From Blastocatellia bacterium (GTDB lineage Bacteria > Acidobacteriota > Blastocatellia > Pyrinomonadales > Pyrinomonadaceae): DNA of 64,000 bases. Below are positions 54,001 through 64,000 of the stretch, piece by piece. Both the position numbers and the translations under genes were made by a program. The notes below the pieces were generated by a model that was given only the letters and a program-made list of their open reading frames with translations, had not been told where the DNA came from and made no database searches. The stretch covers positions 572,320 through 636,319 of the forward strand of contig PMSM01000006.1 of NCBI GenBank assembly GCA_003168335.1. Reading direction: 5' to 3'. The first letter of the stretch is position 1. Each line of letters begins with the position of its first letter.

Positions 54001-56958
54001 ATGAAGGGTTCAGTACTGACAGGCAAAACATGGTTGCTGCTAATCGTGGCGGCACTGTTGATTGCTGCCGGAGCGCTGAACTTTTCACAGCGCCTGAGAA
54101 ACCAGCCGCCGCCGTGGGATGGAGTAACCTGGGTCAATACCCCGCAGGGAGTTGTCGCCAAGACACTCGAGCCGGGTTCCGCCGGCGCCAGAGCGCAAAT
54201 GATTCCCGGCGATCGCCTGCTGGCGATCAGCATGACGCAACAGGACTGCAAAGTAGCCGGCGGTCCGAAGTGCGAGCAGATCGACGATGCCAAGTATGTT
54301 CAAATCTACCTGGACGCGGCCCGCATTGGTGGAGAGATTCACTACCTGATCGAGCGTCCGGCTTATCCCGTCGAAACGCGAACCTATTACGCAGACCTCG
54401 ATAATCTCGGAGCAATACCGAATTGGACAGCGCGTGGTCTCTACATCAACCTGATCGGCCTTGTCTATCTCTTTGTCGGCTTGTTCGTAGTCTTTAAGCA
54501 GGGCGGAAGATCGCCCTTCGTGATGCACTTTGCGACCCTCTGTTTGACGGCGTTCGTCTTTCACTTTTACACGCCGATTGGAACGTACAAGGACCTGGAT
54601 TTGGTGATTGGATTTCTGCGCAGCGCCGGCCTAATCATGTTTGCGCCGCTGTTCCTGCACTTCAGCACGATCTACCCGGTTCGTTATCGCCTGTTCGAGG
54701 AACGGCGTTGGCGCAGCGTGCTGTTGTACGTTCCGGCAATCATTCTCCTGGGTGTCGCGACGGTAGTCTTCTTTCACGACGAATTAGTTAAGGTCTTTCC
54801 ACCTCGGCTGCTCGATTATTCCCTGAACTTTGCTGCCGGATTCTACAAGGTTGCGTTCATTCAATTCGCCATCGCGCTGGTGGCCAGCGCGGTCTTGCTC
54901 GTCCGGCGCTTCGTGATCAGCAAGAACGCCGTAGCTCGCCAGCAGTTGAAATGGGTCGTGTGGGGATCGGCGTTGGCAATTGCCCCGTTCACCTTGCTCT
55001 ATGCAACTGGATTTATTATCAGCGAAAGCACGAATCCTTTAACTGACGCGGCCGTCATGCCATTGATTTTGATACCGCTCGCGTTGGGATATTCGGTGGT
55101 CCGCTATCGTTTGATGGACGTCGAGCTGGTCGTGCGCCGCGCGGCCGTCTATGCCTTCACAACTTTAGCGATCGCCGTGGCGATCGGAGCCATCGTTTAC
55201 TTCGCCGGCAATGCCCTGAGCGGTGACGTCGCTTCCAATGGCGAGATTACCTGGCGATTGATTCTTTCCGTGACCGCGATGGCCTGCATTGTAATGATTG
55301 CCGCGCCGGTGAAGCACTTCATGCAAGAGCGCGTAGATCGTATTTTCTACGGTCAGCGCTACGACCTGCGTCGCAGTCTTTTGGATTTTGGTCGCACGAT
55401 CTCGGCGACCACCGCGCTTGATCCTTTGCTCGATTCGCTCATCACCCGGCTGCGGCAGGTAATGAATGTCGAGCGCGTGGCGATCTTCCTCGAAGACGAG
55501 CTCTCGCCGTCAGGTTATCGCGTGGCGCGTACCGCCGGTCTGGCAGCGCCGATTACCGTGCCGGCGGATTTTCGCGAAATGATCCGCACGCGTTCCGCGG
55601 ACACCGGCGTGGTTCGCGCCGACGATCTCGACTTAACACCTGAAGGAGATGGTTACGTCCGCCGCGTTCTTCATTATTACGTCCCCTGCGTGGTCCGTGG
55701 CCGGATGGTTGCCGTCATTGGGTTGGGCCGCTCGGCCGATGGCGCGCTGCTCTCGTCGGAAGATGTCGAGATCTTGCGGACCGTTTCCGGGTACATTTCG
55801 GTCGCGATTGAAAACAGCCTGCTCTATCAGGAGCAGGAACACCGCGCCGGCGAGCTTGAAATTCTCAAGGAATTCAACGAATCGATCGTCGAATCAATCA
55901 ACGTGGGCTTGATGGCCGTCGATCTCAACGGGTCTATCACCCGTTTGAATTCCGCGCTTGAGGAAATCTTCTCGCTGACCCGGGACGAGGCTGTCGGAAA
56001 AAATGTCGAAGAGCTGTTTGCGGAAGATTTCGCCGACACGCTTCATCAGGTGCTGGGCCCGGATGGCTGGCATTTGCGCCAGACGCGCCAAATTTACAAG
56101 ATGCACACGGCCACGCGCGCCGGTCGTTCGCTGGTACTCAACATTGCGCTGGCTCCGCTCTGCGCTGATTCAGACGAACAAACCGGGGCGCTGGTAGTGT
56201 TTGAAGATGTCACGCAGCGACTGCACCTCGAAGAGCAGCTGCAGCAGCGCGAGAAACTTTCATCGATCGGTTTGCTGGCCGCCGGCGTGGCGCACGAGGT
56301 GAACACGCCACTGACCGGCGTTTCGTCATACACGCAGATGCTGCTCAACATGTTGCCGGAGAATGACCCCAAGCATGCGCTGCTGCTAAAGGTCAAGCGC
56401 CAGGCCGACCGGGCTACCGAAATCGTCAATAACCTTTTGAACTTTTCACGAACCGGTAGCGCGGCCGAGTTTGCCGCCGTCGATATTCACCGGGTGCTGG
56501 ACGACACGCTGCAACTGCTCGAGCCGCAATTGCGCCGCAGCCAAATCGAGATCGTGCGCGACTATGCAGAGAATTTACCGCAGGTTCATGGCAACTCGGT
56601 TAAGCTACAACAGGTGTTTACGAACCTGATCCTCAACGCGCGCGATTCGATCGCCAACGGCAATGGCCGCATAACCCTGGCTACACGAAAGGGAGACGAT
56701 GATGGTTTGTTGATGATCGAAGTGGCTGACAGTGGTGTGGGCATCGCGCCAGAGGACGTCGCGAAAATCTACGATCCATTCTTCACCACTAAAGGCGTCG
56801 GCCGTGGTACCGGCCTCGGTCTGGCGGTGACCTACGGTATTGTTCAGGAGCATTCGGGGCACATAAGCGTCTCAAGCACGCCCGGGCTTGGCACTCAATT
56901 TCGCATCACGCTGCCTACGAGCGATCCACGCGCGCGATTACAGGCCGCCGCCCTGTAG
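54001..56958 (+). CDS. Large sensor histidine kinase: PDZ, multi-TM, GAF, PAS, HisKA, HATPase
   Basis: This 985-residue kinase has an N-terminal helix (about 10-24), a PDZ-like periplasmic segment (about 35-115: TPQGVVAKTLEPGSAGARAQ then MIPGDRLLAISM), a bundle of about 8 membrane helices (about 145-440), a GAF domain (about 460-610), a PAS domain (about 625-735: ESINVGLMAVDLNGSITRLN), a HisKA domain with phospho-acceptor His765 in GVAHEVNTPLTGVSSY, and a HATPase (NLILNARDSI, VADSGVGIAPED, GTGLGLAVTYGIVQEHSGH). It autophosphorylates His765 in response to a membrane or periplasmic cue. The NtrC-type regulator 124 bp downstream is the likely partner. Confidence 0.9.
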   Translation: MKGSVLTGKTWLLLIVAALLIAAGALNFSQRLRNQPPPWDGVTWVNTPQGVVAKTLEPGSAGARAQMIPGDRLLAISMTQQDCKVAGGPKCEQIDDAKYVQIYLDAARIGGEIHYLIERPAYPVETRTYYADLDNLGAIPNWTARGLYINLIGLVYLFVGLFVVFKQGGRSPFVMHFATLCLTAFVFHFYTPIGTYKDLDLVIGFLRSAGLIMFAPLFLHFSTIYPVRYRLFEERRWRSVLLYVPAIILLGVATVVFFHDELVKVFPPRLLDYSLNFAAGFYKVAFIQFAIALVASAVLLVRRFVISKNAVARQQLKWVVWGSALAIAPFTLLYATGFIISESTNPLTDAAVMPLILIPLALGYSVVRYRLMDVELVVRRAAVYAFTTLAIAVAIGAIVYFAGNALSGDVASNGEITWRLILSVTAMACIVMIAAPVKHFMQERVDRIFYGQRYDLRRSLLDFGRTISATTALDPLLDSLITRLRQVMNVERVAIFLEDELSPSGYRVARTAGLAAPITVPADFREMIRTRSADTGVVRADDLDLTPEGDGYVRRVLHYYVPCVVRGRMVAVIGLGRSADGALLSSEDVEILRTVSGYISVAIENSLLYQEQEHRAGELEILKEFNESIVESINVGLMAVDLNGSITRLNSALEEIFSLTRDEAVGKNVEELFAEDFADTLHQVLGPDGWHLRQTRQIYKMHTATRAGRSLVLNIALAPLCADSDEQTGALVVFEDVTQRLHLEEQLQQREKLSSIGLLAAGVAHEVNTPLTGVSSYTQMLLNMLPENDPKHALLLKVKRQADRATEIVNNLLNFSRTGSAAEFAAVDIHRVLDDTLQLLEPQLRRSQIEIVRDYAENLPQVHGNSVKLQQVFTNLILNARDSIANGNGRITLATRKGDDDGLLMIEVADSGVGIAPEDVAKIYDPFFTTKGVGRGTGLGLAVTYGIVQEHSGHISVSSTPGLGTQFRITLPTSDPRARLQAAAL

Positions 56959-57082
56959 TCGAATTTCCACCATTAGCTTTTGCTGTTCGTTTCAGTAATA
57001 ATCTCGCCTTAACTCAAAGGGATCGCGAGCGTTCGCGAACGGTTGGTGCCCGAAAAGCGGTGACAGGTCGCCGCACTCCAAA

Positions 57083-58492
<1,410 letters not shown>

Positions 58493-58579
58493 GTCAGCCG
58501 GGCCGCGGCTGCGGGCATTGCGCCAGGTCATCGCAAGACAGCCACTCTTGAAATAGTTACCATCAGGCCGCCGGATCAC

Positions 58580-60481
58580 TTATTTCCCGATCGTGGTTTT
58601 TAAATCCAAAGTTCGAATCAACCGGTGGAGGTTGTTTGGATGTACGCCCAACGCGTTGGCGGCTTCCGTGTAGTTTCCGTTTGCCTGCTGCAGCGCGTTG
58701 AGAATCAGCTCTCGCTTCGCCTGTTTGATCGCTTCGTAGTATTTCGCCATCGGCTTATCGCTGTTCGCAGACTCTAAAATCCGCTCGGGCAGATCGTCAG
58801 CTTCGATTACGTCGGCTGAGCCCAGGACGACCGCCCGCTCGATCGCATTCTCCAACTCGCGCACGTTGCCGGGCCATTCGTAACCTTGCAACAACGCGCG
58901 CGCGGCCGGCGAGATACCATTCACGGTCCGTTTGCATGCCTTCGCGTATTTAGCCGCGAAGTAGCTGGCCAATAATGGAATGTCTTCGCGCCGTTCGCGG
59001 ACCGTTGGCATGGTTACCTTCACAACGTTGACCCGATGATAAAGGTCAGCCCGAAAGATTCCTTTCGTAATCGCTTCATCAAGATTCCGGTTTGTAGCGG
59101 CAACTACGCGCACATCGAGCTCAATTGAACGGGTGCTGCCAAGACGCTCAATCTTATGATCCTGCAAAAACCGGAGCAGCCTGGATTGTAGTGGCAGTGC
59201 CAGCTCTCCGATTTCGTCAAGAAAGAGGGTGCCGCCATCGGCGACCTCGAGCTTGCCTTTCTTCTGAGTTATGGCGCCGGTGAATGCGCCTCTTTCATGT
59301 CCGAACAACTCACTCTCCAGCAATGTTTCCGCCAGGGCGGCGCAATTGATCACCACGAACGGCTTGACCGCTCGGGGGCTGTTGGCGTGAATCGCGTGCG
59401 CAGCCAGCTCTTTACCGGTACCGCTCTCACCACAAATCAGGACAGCAGAGTTAGTGGGCGCTACGCGCTCAATGAAGCGGTATATGTCGCGCATAGCAGG
59501 GCTCTCGCCCACCATGTTGTGTTCGATCGCGAGGGTTGATCGCAGCCGGCTATTCTCTCCCTCAAGCCATTCCATCTGGCGGGCATTCTCGAGTGACACG
59601 GCGGCAATTCCGGCAATGCCGGCCAGCAGTTGCAAGTGTCCTTTATCAAACCGAACCGTGGGATCGCTCGTGTCGAGATAAATTACACCGATGACCTTTT
59701 CAAAGACGATAAGCGGTGCGCACATTAGCGAGGTGATTTGCGCGGCGAGCAGACTTTGCGCGGTGCTCAGAGCTTCGCTGGTCCGGATGTCATTAGTAAC
59801 AATTGCCACACCTTCGGCGATCACCTTGTCCACGACGGTGCGACTGATATGAACCCGCTTGCTCTCATCTTCTCGATCGCGACCGTAAAGCGAAGAGAAT
59901 TCGTTTTCTCCCTGGCTCAGCAGGATCGCGCCGCGGTCGACTGGCACGACTTCAAAAATCGAATTAAGTATTTCCTGTTGCAGGTCTTTAGTGTGGCGCA
60001 ACAGATTGATGTGCGAGCCGATTTTCAATAACGCCCCGAGATCCCGGGCAGCTCGTTCGTGTTCAGGGCTCTGCGGCAATGCCTGCTCCGTCTGGTGCAG
60101 GAGCGTTTCGGGGCTCATCTGCCTGGTCGATTGGCTGACAAGATTCGAGTCATCCAGCTGGACCAGACTACCTGACCCCGTTTCTTCGCTTTCGCCCAGC
60201 AGAAAAAGCAAAGCAATGCTTCCGATTTTGATCTGATCGGCGTGCACCAACGTCTGTTCCTTAATCGGGACGCCGTTAACAAACGTGCCGTTAAAGCTAT
60301 CCAGGTCGCAAATCAGGAACTCGCCGCCGTTTCGTTTGATCAGGCAATGCCGTCGCGATACCGAGCTATGGCTCAAGGACACGCCGCTTGCAGACTCGCG
60401 GCCGATCGAAATCTGGTCCTCGTTCAAAACGAAGGTGCTGCCCTTCAATGATCCATTGATGGCAATTAGTCTGGGATTCAT
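58580..60481 (-). CDS. FHA-GAF sigma-54 activator
   Basis: The 633-residue protein has an FHA domain (about 20-95) with [21 protein letters not shown] and [20 protein letters not shown], a GAF domain (about 165-320: [20 protein letters not shown]), an AAA+ domain (about 340-570) with [20 protein letters not shown] and [15 protein letters not shown], and a Fis-type helix-turn-helix ([20 protein letters not shown]). FHA binds phosphothreonine, so it is probably switched by a Ser/Thr kinase rather than by a receiver. It converges on the NtrC-type regulator. A 38-bp palindrome lies 68 bp upstream of its start. Confidence 0.93.
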   Translation of the reverse strand: MNPRLIAINGSLKGSTFVLNEDQISIGRESASGVSLSHSSVSRRHCLIKRNGGEFLICDLDSFNGTFVNGVPIKEQTLVHADQIKIGSIALLFLLGESEETGSGSLVQLDDSNLVSQSTRQMSPETLLHQTEQALPQSPEHERAARDLGALLKIGSHINLLRHTKDLQQEILNSIFEVVPVDRGAILLSQGENEFSSLYGRDREDESKRVHISRTVVDKVIAEGVAIVTNDIRTSEALSTAQSLLAAQITSLMCAPLIVFEKVIGVIYLDTSDPTVRFDKGHLQLLAGIAGIAAVSLENARQMEWLEGENSRLRSTLAIEHNMVGESPAMRDIYRFIERVAPTNSAVLICGESGTGKELAAHAIHANSPRAVKPFVVINCAALAETLLESELFGHERGAFTGAITQKKGKLEVADGGTLFLDEIGELALPLQSRLLRFLQDHKIERLGSTRSIELDVRVVAATNRNLDEAITKGIFRADLYHRVNVVKVTMPTVRERREDIPLLASYFAAKYAKACKRTVNGISPAARALLQGYEWPGNVRELENAIERAVVLGSADVIEADDLPERILESANSDKPMAKYYEAIKQAKRELILNALQQANGNYTEAANALGVHPNNLHRLIRTLDLKTTIGK

Positions 60482-60549
60482 AAGACCGAAAGAACCTGCG
60501 CGCCAGAGTTCTTTGATTGAATAGAACTGCAGTCGGTGCGTGAGTTTAG

Positions 60550-60587
60550 CATATCGGAACTGATAGCGAGCTATCAGTTCTGATATG
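60550..60587. promoter_or_regulatory. 38-bp near-perfect palindrome upstream of FHA activator gene
   Basis: CATATCGGAACTGATAGC (60550-60567) and GCTATCAGTTCTGATATG (60570-60587) are complementary with one mismatch and a 2-nt centre. There is no T-tract, so it looks more like an operator for a dimeric regulator than a terminator. It lies 68 bp from the FHA activator start codon. Confidence 0.65.
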
Positions 60588-60880
60588 ATCGGGTGCCGGT
60601 TCCGCTACTACTTCTCACCTCAAGGCTACTCTTAGCCGATCTTCAAGTCGCTGGGCATCAAGTTGTTAGCGGAATCCAGGCTGAGTCTGCTTTTCCGCGG
60701 CACGATAATCGCTAATAGGAAACGGCTGTGCGCCATGTGGAGAACGCGACTGAGGCCGAAATCGAAAAGGCCCGCGCGCAACCAATATCTTGCAGAATTG
60801 AATCGGTTTACCCCACGGCGACGGTAACAGCGTGCAGAGGAGATGAAATCAGTAGAAGGTCACTGCGAGCTGAAACCACA

Positions 60881-60918
60881 GCAACCCGAAGCTCCCACCG
60901 CTTCGGGTTGCGTTTTTT
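60881..60918 (+). terminator. Rho-independent terminator with no obvious upstream gene
   Basis: A perfect 12-bp stem, GCAACCCGAAGC (60881-60892) with GCTTCGGGTTGC (60900-60911), is followed by GTTTTTT. It points right. The preceding 290 bp carry no recognised gene. Confidence 0.85.
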
Positions 60919-61328
60919 AGAGCACCTGCCGCCTTTAGAGTTCACACCTTCGGTTGGAATAACAGGATAGCCGGAAACCGTGATAATCCGTCAGTTTCAC
61001 TTGAGAAGAACCACGTCTTGCCTTTGGCTCGCTATATAGACCGTCTCTTTTCCACCTAAGACAATTTGGTATCGTAAATAACGGCCCAGGAAAAGCCATG
61101 CAGTGACCGACGATTTCTGCGGCAAGAGCGCGGGAGATTTCGAGGTCCTTCTCGGCCTGCCTAACGATGTCCCCGCATACGCGGGCCGCACGTTGGTTGA
61201 CCTGAGAGATGGCCTGGCGTCCCAAATTACCTTGCATACCAACTTTCTTGCCATATCGGATTGGAAACGGGTAAGCTCGGACAATTCCAAGCTTTCAAAG
61301 TGTCCACCTCCGGAAAGGAAACCCTGCC

Positions 61329-62948
61329 ATGGCGCGCATGAAGAGCCTCACGGCTAAAGTAGAAACGGGTGAACAGTACAAGACTCCGCACAGGATCTAC
61401 GATATCGAGTCAAAAGCCAGCAAGGCAAGCCCGCAAAAAATTGCCACAGCGACCTTAAGGAAGATTGCCGGGGATCTGAAAATAAGACCCGATCTCTCGC
61501 AATTAAAGTTCGATAAAGTCAAAAAGAGTATCCTTGGTAGTCACGTTCTCTATCAACAATATCATGCTGGCAAGCCGATTTCCGGTGCCTGGATCAGAGT
61601 GGACATTGATAAGGACGGCCGAGTCTATAACATACTGAACGATCTCGTGCCTGAGCCAGCGATGGCTCAGACCAGAAAGGCCGAAGCCAAACGCGCGGTC
61701 GCAATTCAAACGAAACAACTGTCGGAAAGCGAAGCAAAAGCGCGCGCGATTGAGGCCGCCGGCGCGGCGCCCGGTGATGCCGTCAAAGTGCTGCACAACG
61801 AGTCGGCTTACTATCCGCGGAATGGCGTGCCGATCCTGACCTGGAAAGTGATCGTTAAGACGACTCCGGGAAAATCTCAAGGCAACGCCGGCCGGCCGGC
61901 TGAATGGAAGATGTATATTGATGCCGAAACGGGCGAGATCATCGAAAAGCAGAACCTGCTCAGGTTCGTCGACGGAAAAGGTCGCGTCTTCGATCCGAAT
62001 CCGGTCGTGACCTTGCACGATACTTCGATCAACGACAAATCGAAAATTCCGGACCAGGCCTATTCGGAGGTGGTTCTGCGCGATCTTAAGAAAAGCGGCT
62101 TCCTCGAAGGCCCGTTCGTTACCACCAGGACAACCACGAAACGAGTGAAGCGAAAGCATTTCGATTTTCGATTCAAGCGCACTGATCGTCCTTTCAAGGA
62201 AGTGATGGTTTACTTTCACATCGATCGAATTCAGCGACACCTGCAGGAGCTCGGTTTCAATAACGTGCTCAATCACCCGATTCCGGTCAATATAGATGGA
62301 CAGCGCGATGACAACTCGCACTACAGTCCGTCTGAGAAGGATTTGACTTTCGGCACGGGCGGCGTTGACGACGCCGAAGATGCCGAGATCATACTTCATG
62401 AGTACGGCCACGCCATTCAGGACGACCAGGTTCCCGGCTTTGGAGCTAAAGAAGAAGGCGGAGCGATGGGTGAAGGCTTCGGTGATTTCCTGGCGGCGAG
62501 TTTTTTCTCGGACGTGAAGCCGAAAGAGATGAAGCCGACCGTCGGCAATTGGGATGCGACCGCGTACAGTGGAGACGAGCCTCCTTATCTGCGCCGGCTG
62601 GACAGTAATAAGAAGTATCCTAAGGATCTGGACGGCGAAGTGCACGACGACGGCGAGATCTGGTCCGCTTGTTTGTGGGAGTTGCGCGGTATGCTCGGCC
62701 GCCAGACGACAGAGCGTCTGGTTATCGCTCATCATTTCCTGCTTTCACGAAACGCCCGTTTCGAAGACGGAGCGAATGCCCTGATCACCGCCGATAAGAA
62801 TTTGAATAAGGGCGCGAATGAAAAAGCGATTCGGGACGTGTTCGTTCGCCGCGGCATTCTGCCGAATCCCAAGCGGAAGAATAACCGGGCGGGGACACCT
62901 TTTGAGGACATCCCGCGCCGTCGAAGTGTGAACGAAAGCTGGAAGTAG
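61329..62948 (+). CDS. Thermolysin-like (M4/M36-type) metallopeptidase with propeptide, no signal peptide
   Basis: The 539-residue protein has an N-terminal FTP/PepSY-like propeptide (about 25-200: ILGSHVLYQQYHAGKPISGA, then WIRVDIDKDGRVYNIL) and a gluzincin domain with HEYGHAIQ (H357, H361) and the third-ligand block GAMGEGFGDFL, giving E382 and D386 in ExxxD spacing. IDAETGEIIEKQNLLRF links the two parts. The start at 61329 (MARMKSLTAKVETGEQ) follows AGGAAA; no signal peptide is present, so secretion would need another route. The C terminus is Arg/Lys-rich and disordered. Confidence 0.85.
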   Translation: MARMKSLTAKVETGEQYKTPHRIYDIESKASKASPQKIATATLRKIAGDLKIRPDLSQLKFDKVKKSILGSHVLYQQYHAGKPISGAWIRVDIDKDGRVYNILNDLVPEPAMAQTRKAEAKRAVAIQTKQLSESEAKARAIEAAGAAPGDAVKVLHNESAYYPRNGVPILTWKVIVKTTPGKSQGNAGRPAEWKMYIDAETGEIIEKQNLLRFVDGKGRVFDPNPVVTLHDTSINDKSKIPDQAYSEVVLRDLKKSGFLEGPFVTTRTTTKRVKRKHFDFRFKRTDRPFKEVMVYFHIDRIQRHLQELGFNNVLNHPIPVNIDGQRDDNSHYSPSEKDLTFGTGGVDDAEDAEIILHEYGHAIQDDQVPGFGAKEEGGAMGEGFGDFLAASFFSDVKPKEMKPTVGNWDATAYSGDEPPYLRRLDSNKKYPKDLDGEVHDDGEIWSACLWELRGMLGRQTTERLVIAHHFLLSRNARFEDGANALITADKNLNKGANEKAIRDVFVRRGILPNPKRKNNRAGTPFEDIPRRRSVNESWK

Positions 62949-63002
62949 CGGCGAAGTGTAAGGGCGGATCGGCTGGTTCGTCCTGGCGAAAGGAACAAAG
63001 CA

Positions 63003-63476
63003 TTGCGACGACGTAAGATCGACGGATGTCCGATAGCCGGCGCGCTCCAGTTGATTGGCGACAAGTGGACCATGCTGGTCGTGCGCGATCTGTCTGCGGG
63101 ACCCAAGCGCACCACGGAATTGCTCGAGGACCTGCATCCGATCAGCAGCCGCACCTTGATGGGCCGGCTGCGAGAAATGGAACAGGACGCGTTGATCTTA
63201 AGAAATAATTACGGTGGCTTGCCCCGGCGGGTCGAGTACGAATTGACCGAACGCGGCCGCCGTTTGATTCCGCTGCTGGACGCGTTGATGAAAGCGGGCC
63301 AGGCGCTGGATTGTAATGAATGCGAAGATCGAAAAGAGAGCGCTGGTTACTATTGCGACTTCTGTCCACTCTTGCGCGGCGACACAACAACGTTCATTGA
63401 AGAGCCGCCGCCGATTCGCGAACCGGCGCCCGAACCAATTCGCCGTCCGAAAGATGATTCTATTGTGTTGTTGTGA
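63003..63476 (+). CDS. HxlR-family transcriptional regulator with Cys4 C-terminal tail
   Basis: The gene probably starts at TTG 63003 and encodes 157 residues. The winged helix-turn-helix domain (about 5-95) has the family motif DGCPIAGALQLIGDKWTMLV with the redox-type Cys9, then GPKRTTELLEDLHPISSRTL and the wing LPRRVEYELTERGRRLIPLL. Beyond it lies CNECEDRKESAGYYCDFCPL (C104, C107, C118, C121), a compact zinc-ribbon-like CxxC...CxxC that ordinary HxlR proteins lack, followed by a Pro-rich tail. Promoter targets are unknown. Confidence 0.85.
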   Translation: MRRRKIDGCPIAGALQLIGDKWTMLVVRDLSAGPKRTTELLEDLHPISSRTLMGRLREMEQDALILRNNYGGLPRRVEYELTERGRRLIPLLDALMKAGQALDCNECEDRKESAGYYCDFCPLLRGDTTTFIEEPPPIREPAPEPIRRPKDDSIVLL

Positions 63477-63592
63477 TGCGGGAAGGCGAAGGAGGAAACG
63501 GACATCGCCGATCGTTTCGGCGGTTTGGCAAATAAATCCTAACCGGCTAATCATTTAGGGGAGTCCTTGTCACCCGCCTGAAAAAGTAACCC

Positions 63593-64000
63593 ATGCGAAG
63601 AACGCTCACAATTGTCGTCTTGATCCTCGGATTCTGCACTGCAACCCTGGCACAGTCCGACGAGTTCTCTCGGCTACCCACCGTTACAGTCGAAAAGAAG
63701 GTTAGCCTCCGCCGCGGTCCATCCACTAAACGGCTGCGTCTCAAAACGCTGCAAGCAGCCACCGAACTGAGAATCGTCGACGAGAATCCCAGCGCTGGAT
63801 TCTACCGCGTCATTCTTGGTAAAGGGCGGGTCGGCTGGGTTTGGTCGAAGAGTATTCACGCACCAACCGCGTTTCCGGCAAGAGCAGCAACTAACGCGCC
63901 CTGCGCGGACAGCTTTGCGAGTTGCCGGCCCGAAGGATGTGGAGCGCCTGGTTCGGACCAGGCCATTCTCAATTCAACCAAACGACGCCAACCATCAGAA
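63593..64000 (+). CDS. Secreted SH3-like protein (3' end beyond window)
   Basis: From the ATG at 63593 an open frame continues to the window edge (136 codons). It has a signal peptide (RTLTIVVLILGFCTATLAQS) and an SH3-like segment (about 30-85: TVEKKVSLRRGPSTKRLRLK, GFYRVILGKGRVGWVWSKSI). A Cys-rich stretch follows (CADSFASCRPEGCGAPGSDQ) and then ILNSTKRRQPSE, typical of a further domain lying beyond the edge. I cannot name the full protein. Confidence 0.75.
   Translation, partial: MRRTLTIVVLILGFCTATLAQSDEFSRLPTVTVEKKVSLRRGPSTKRLRLKTLQAATELRIVDENPSAGFYRVILGKGRVGWVWSKSIHAPTAFPARAATNAPCADSFASCRPEGCGAPGSDQAILNSTKRRQPSE

Larger units (their letters stand above)
60482..61328. other. Intergenic region with a palindrome and an orphan terminator
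   Basis: This 847-bp gap between divergent genes holds a 38-bp near-perfect palindrome (60550-60587) and an intrinsic terminator (60881-60918) with no recognisable gene upstream of it. A minus-strand 100-residue frame (60935-61237, MQGNLGRQAISQVNQRAARV) looks moderately protein-like, but the region between 60935 and 61100 appears to shift frame, and I cannot assign a family. Confidence 0.55.

Noticed and set aside
60728-60970. 80-codon plus-strand frame across the orphan terminator
   Set aside because: It reads through the terminator stem, so it cannot be the product of the terminated transcript; no family features.
61503-62735. Long minus-strand open frame of 410 codons
   Set aside because: It is antisense to the thermolysin-like peptidase whose zinc motifs are clear; it has no recognisable domain.

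Overview
ORGANISM. The window looks like chromosomal DNA of an Acidobacteriota member, most plausibly class Blastocatellia (Pyrinomonadales-like). This is an inference from gene content: a dnaK-dnaJ-hspR cluster, an Oar-like TonB-dependent receptor, DUF3857 transglutaminase-like proteins, a DUF6600 protein, a truncated RAYT transposase and very many small palindromic intergenic repeats. There is no rRNA gene to test this. I see no tRNA gene, CRISPR array, prophage or intact insertion sequence.

LAYOUT. 1-4.5 kb is the end of an envelope-polysaccharide cluster on the minus strand (heparinase-like protein cut by the window edge, UDP-GlcNAc 2-epimerase, fused dehydrogenase/Gfo-Idh oxidoreductase). 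4.9-6.6 kb holds small membrane proteins (CD225/dispanin, zinc-ribbon TM2, DUF2752, an unknown 88-residue protein). 7-9.5 kb has two hotdog thioesterases and an acyl-CoA ligase. 9.9-13.7 kb is a six-gene operon (membrane protein, DCC protein, TetR regulator, SDR, second DCC protein, second SDR). Its promoter lies between two identical dyads that are probably the TetR operators. 13.8-24 kb mixes an M1-like peptidase, a RAYT remnant, a FecR/DUF6600 protein, a toxin-antitoxin pair with a frameshifted toxin, YceI, an alpha/beta hydrolase, an aldo/keto reductase and a small secreted protein. 24-27.4 kb is a TonB-dependent receptor. 27.6-34.4 kb is housekeeping: hspR, dnaJ, dnaK, pgsA, a metallophosphoesterase and class I aldolase. 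34.9-38.9 kb is a tandem DUF3857 pair, one with an intact transglutaminase triad and one that has lost it. 38.9-51 kb carries purine genes (purL, purQ, purS, purB). purSQ and purL are separated by an envelope thiol-redox module (DsbA, VKOR, redoxin, TlpA) and two lipoproteins, and tandem DUF4870 genes, a WalJ-like hydrolase and an M16 peptidase follow. 51.9-60.5 kb holds a carboxypeptidase-regulatory-domain outer-membrane-type protein, a large hybrid histidine kinase, an NtrC-type response regulator and a convergent FHA-GAF sigma-54 activator. 61.3-64 kb has a thermolysin-like metallopeptidase, an HxlR regulator with a Cys4 tail and an SH3-like secreted protein cut by the right edge.

HOW IT FITS TOGETHER. 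The most system-like units are the TetR-controlled DCC/SDR operon, the DsbA-VKOR-TlpA oxidative folding module, and the kinase/NtrC/FHA-sigma-54 group. The most striking genome-scale feature is the density and variety of palindromic repeats. Many sit exactly at the 3' ends of genes, some supply or abut the stop codon, and at least two (in purL and in an alpha/beta hydrolase) appear to be inserted in frame inside coding sequence.
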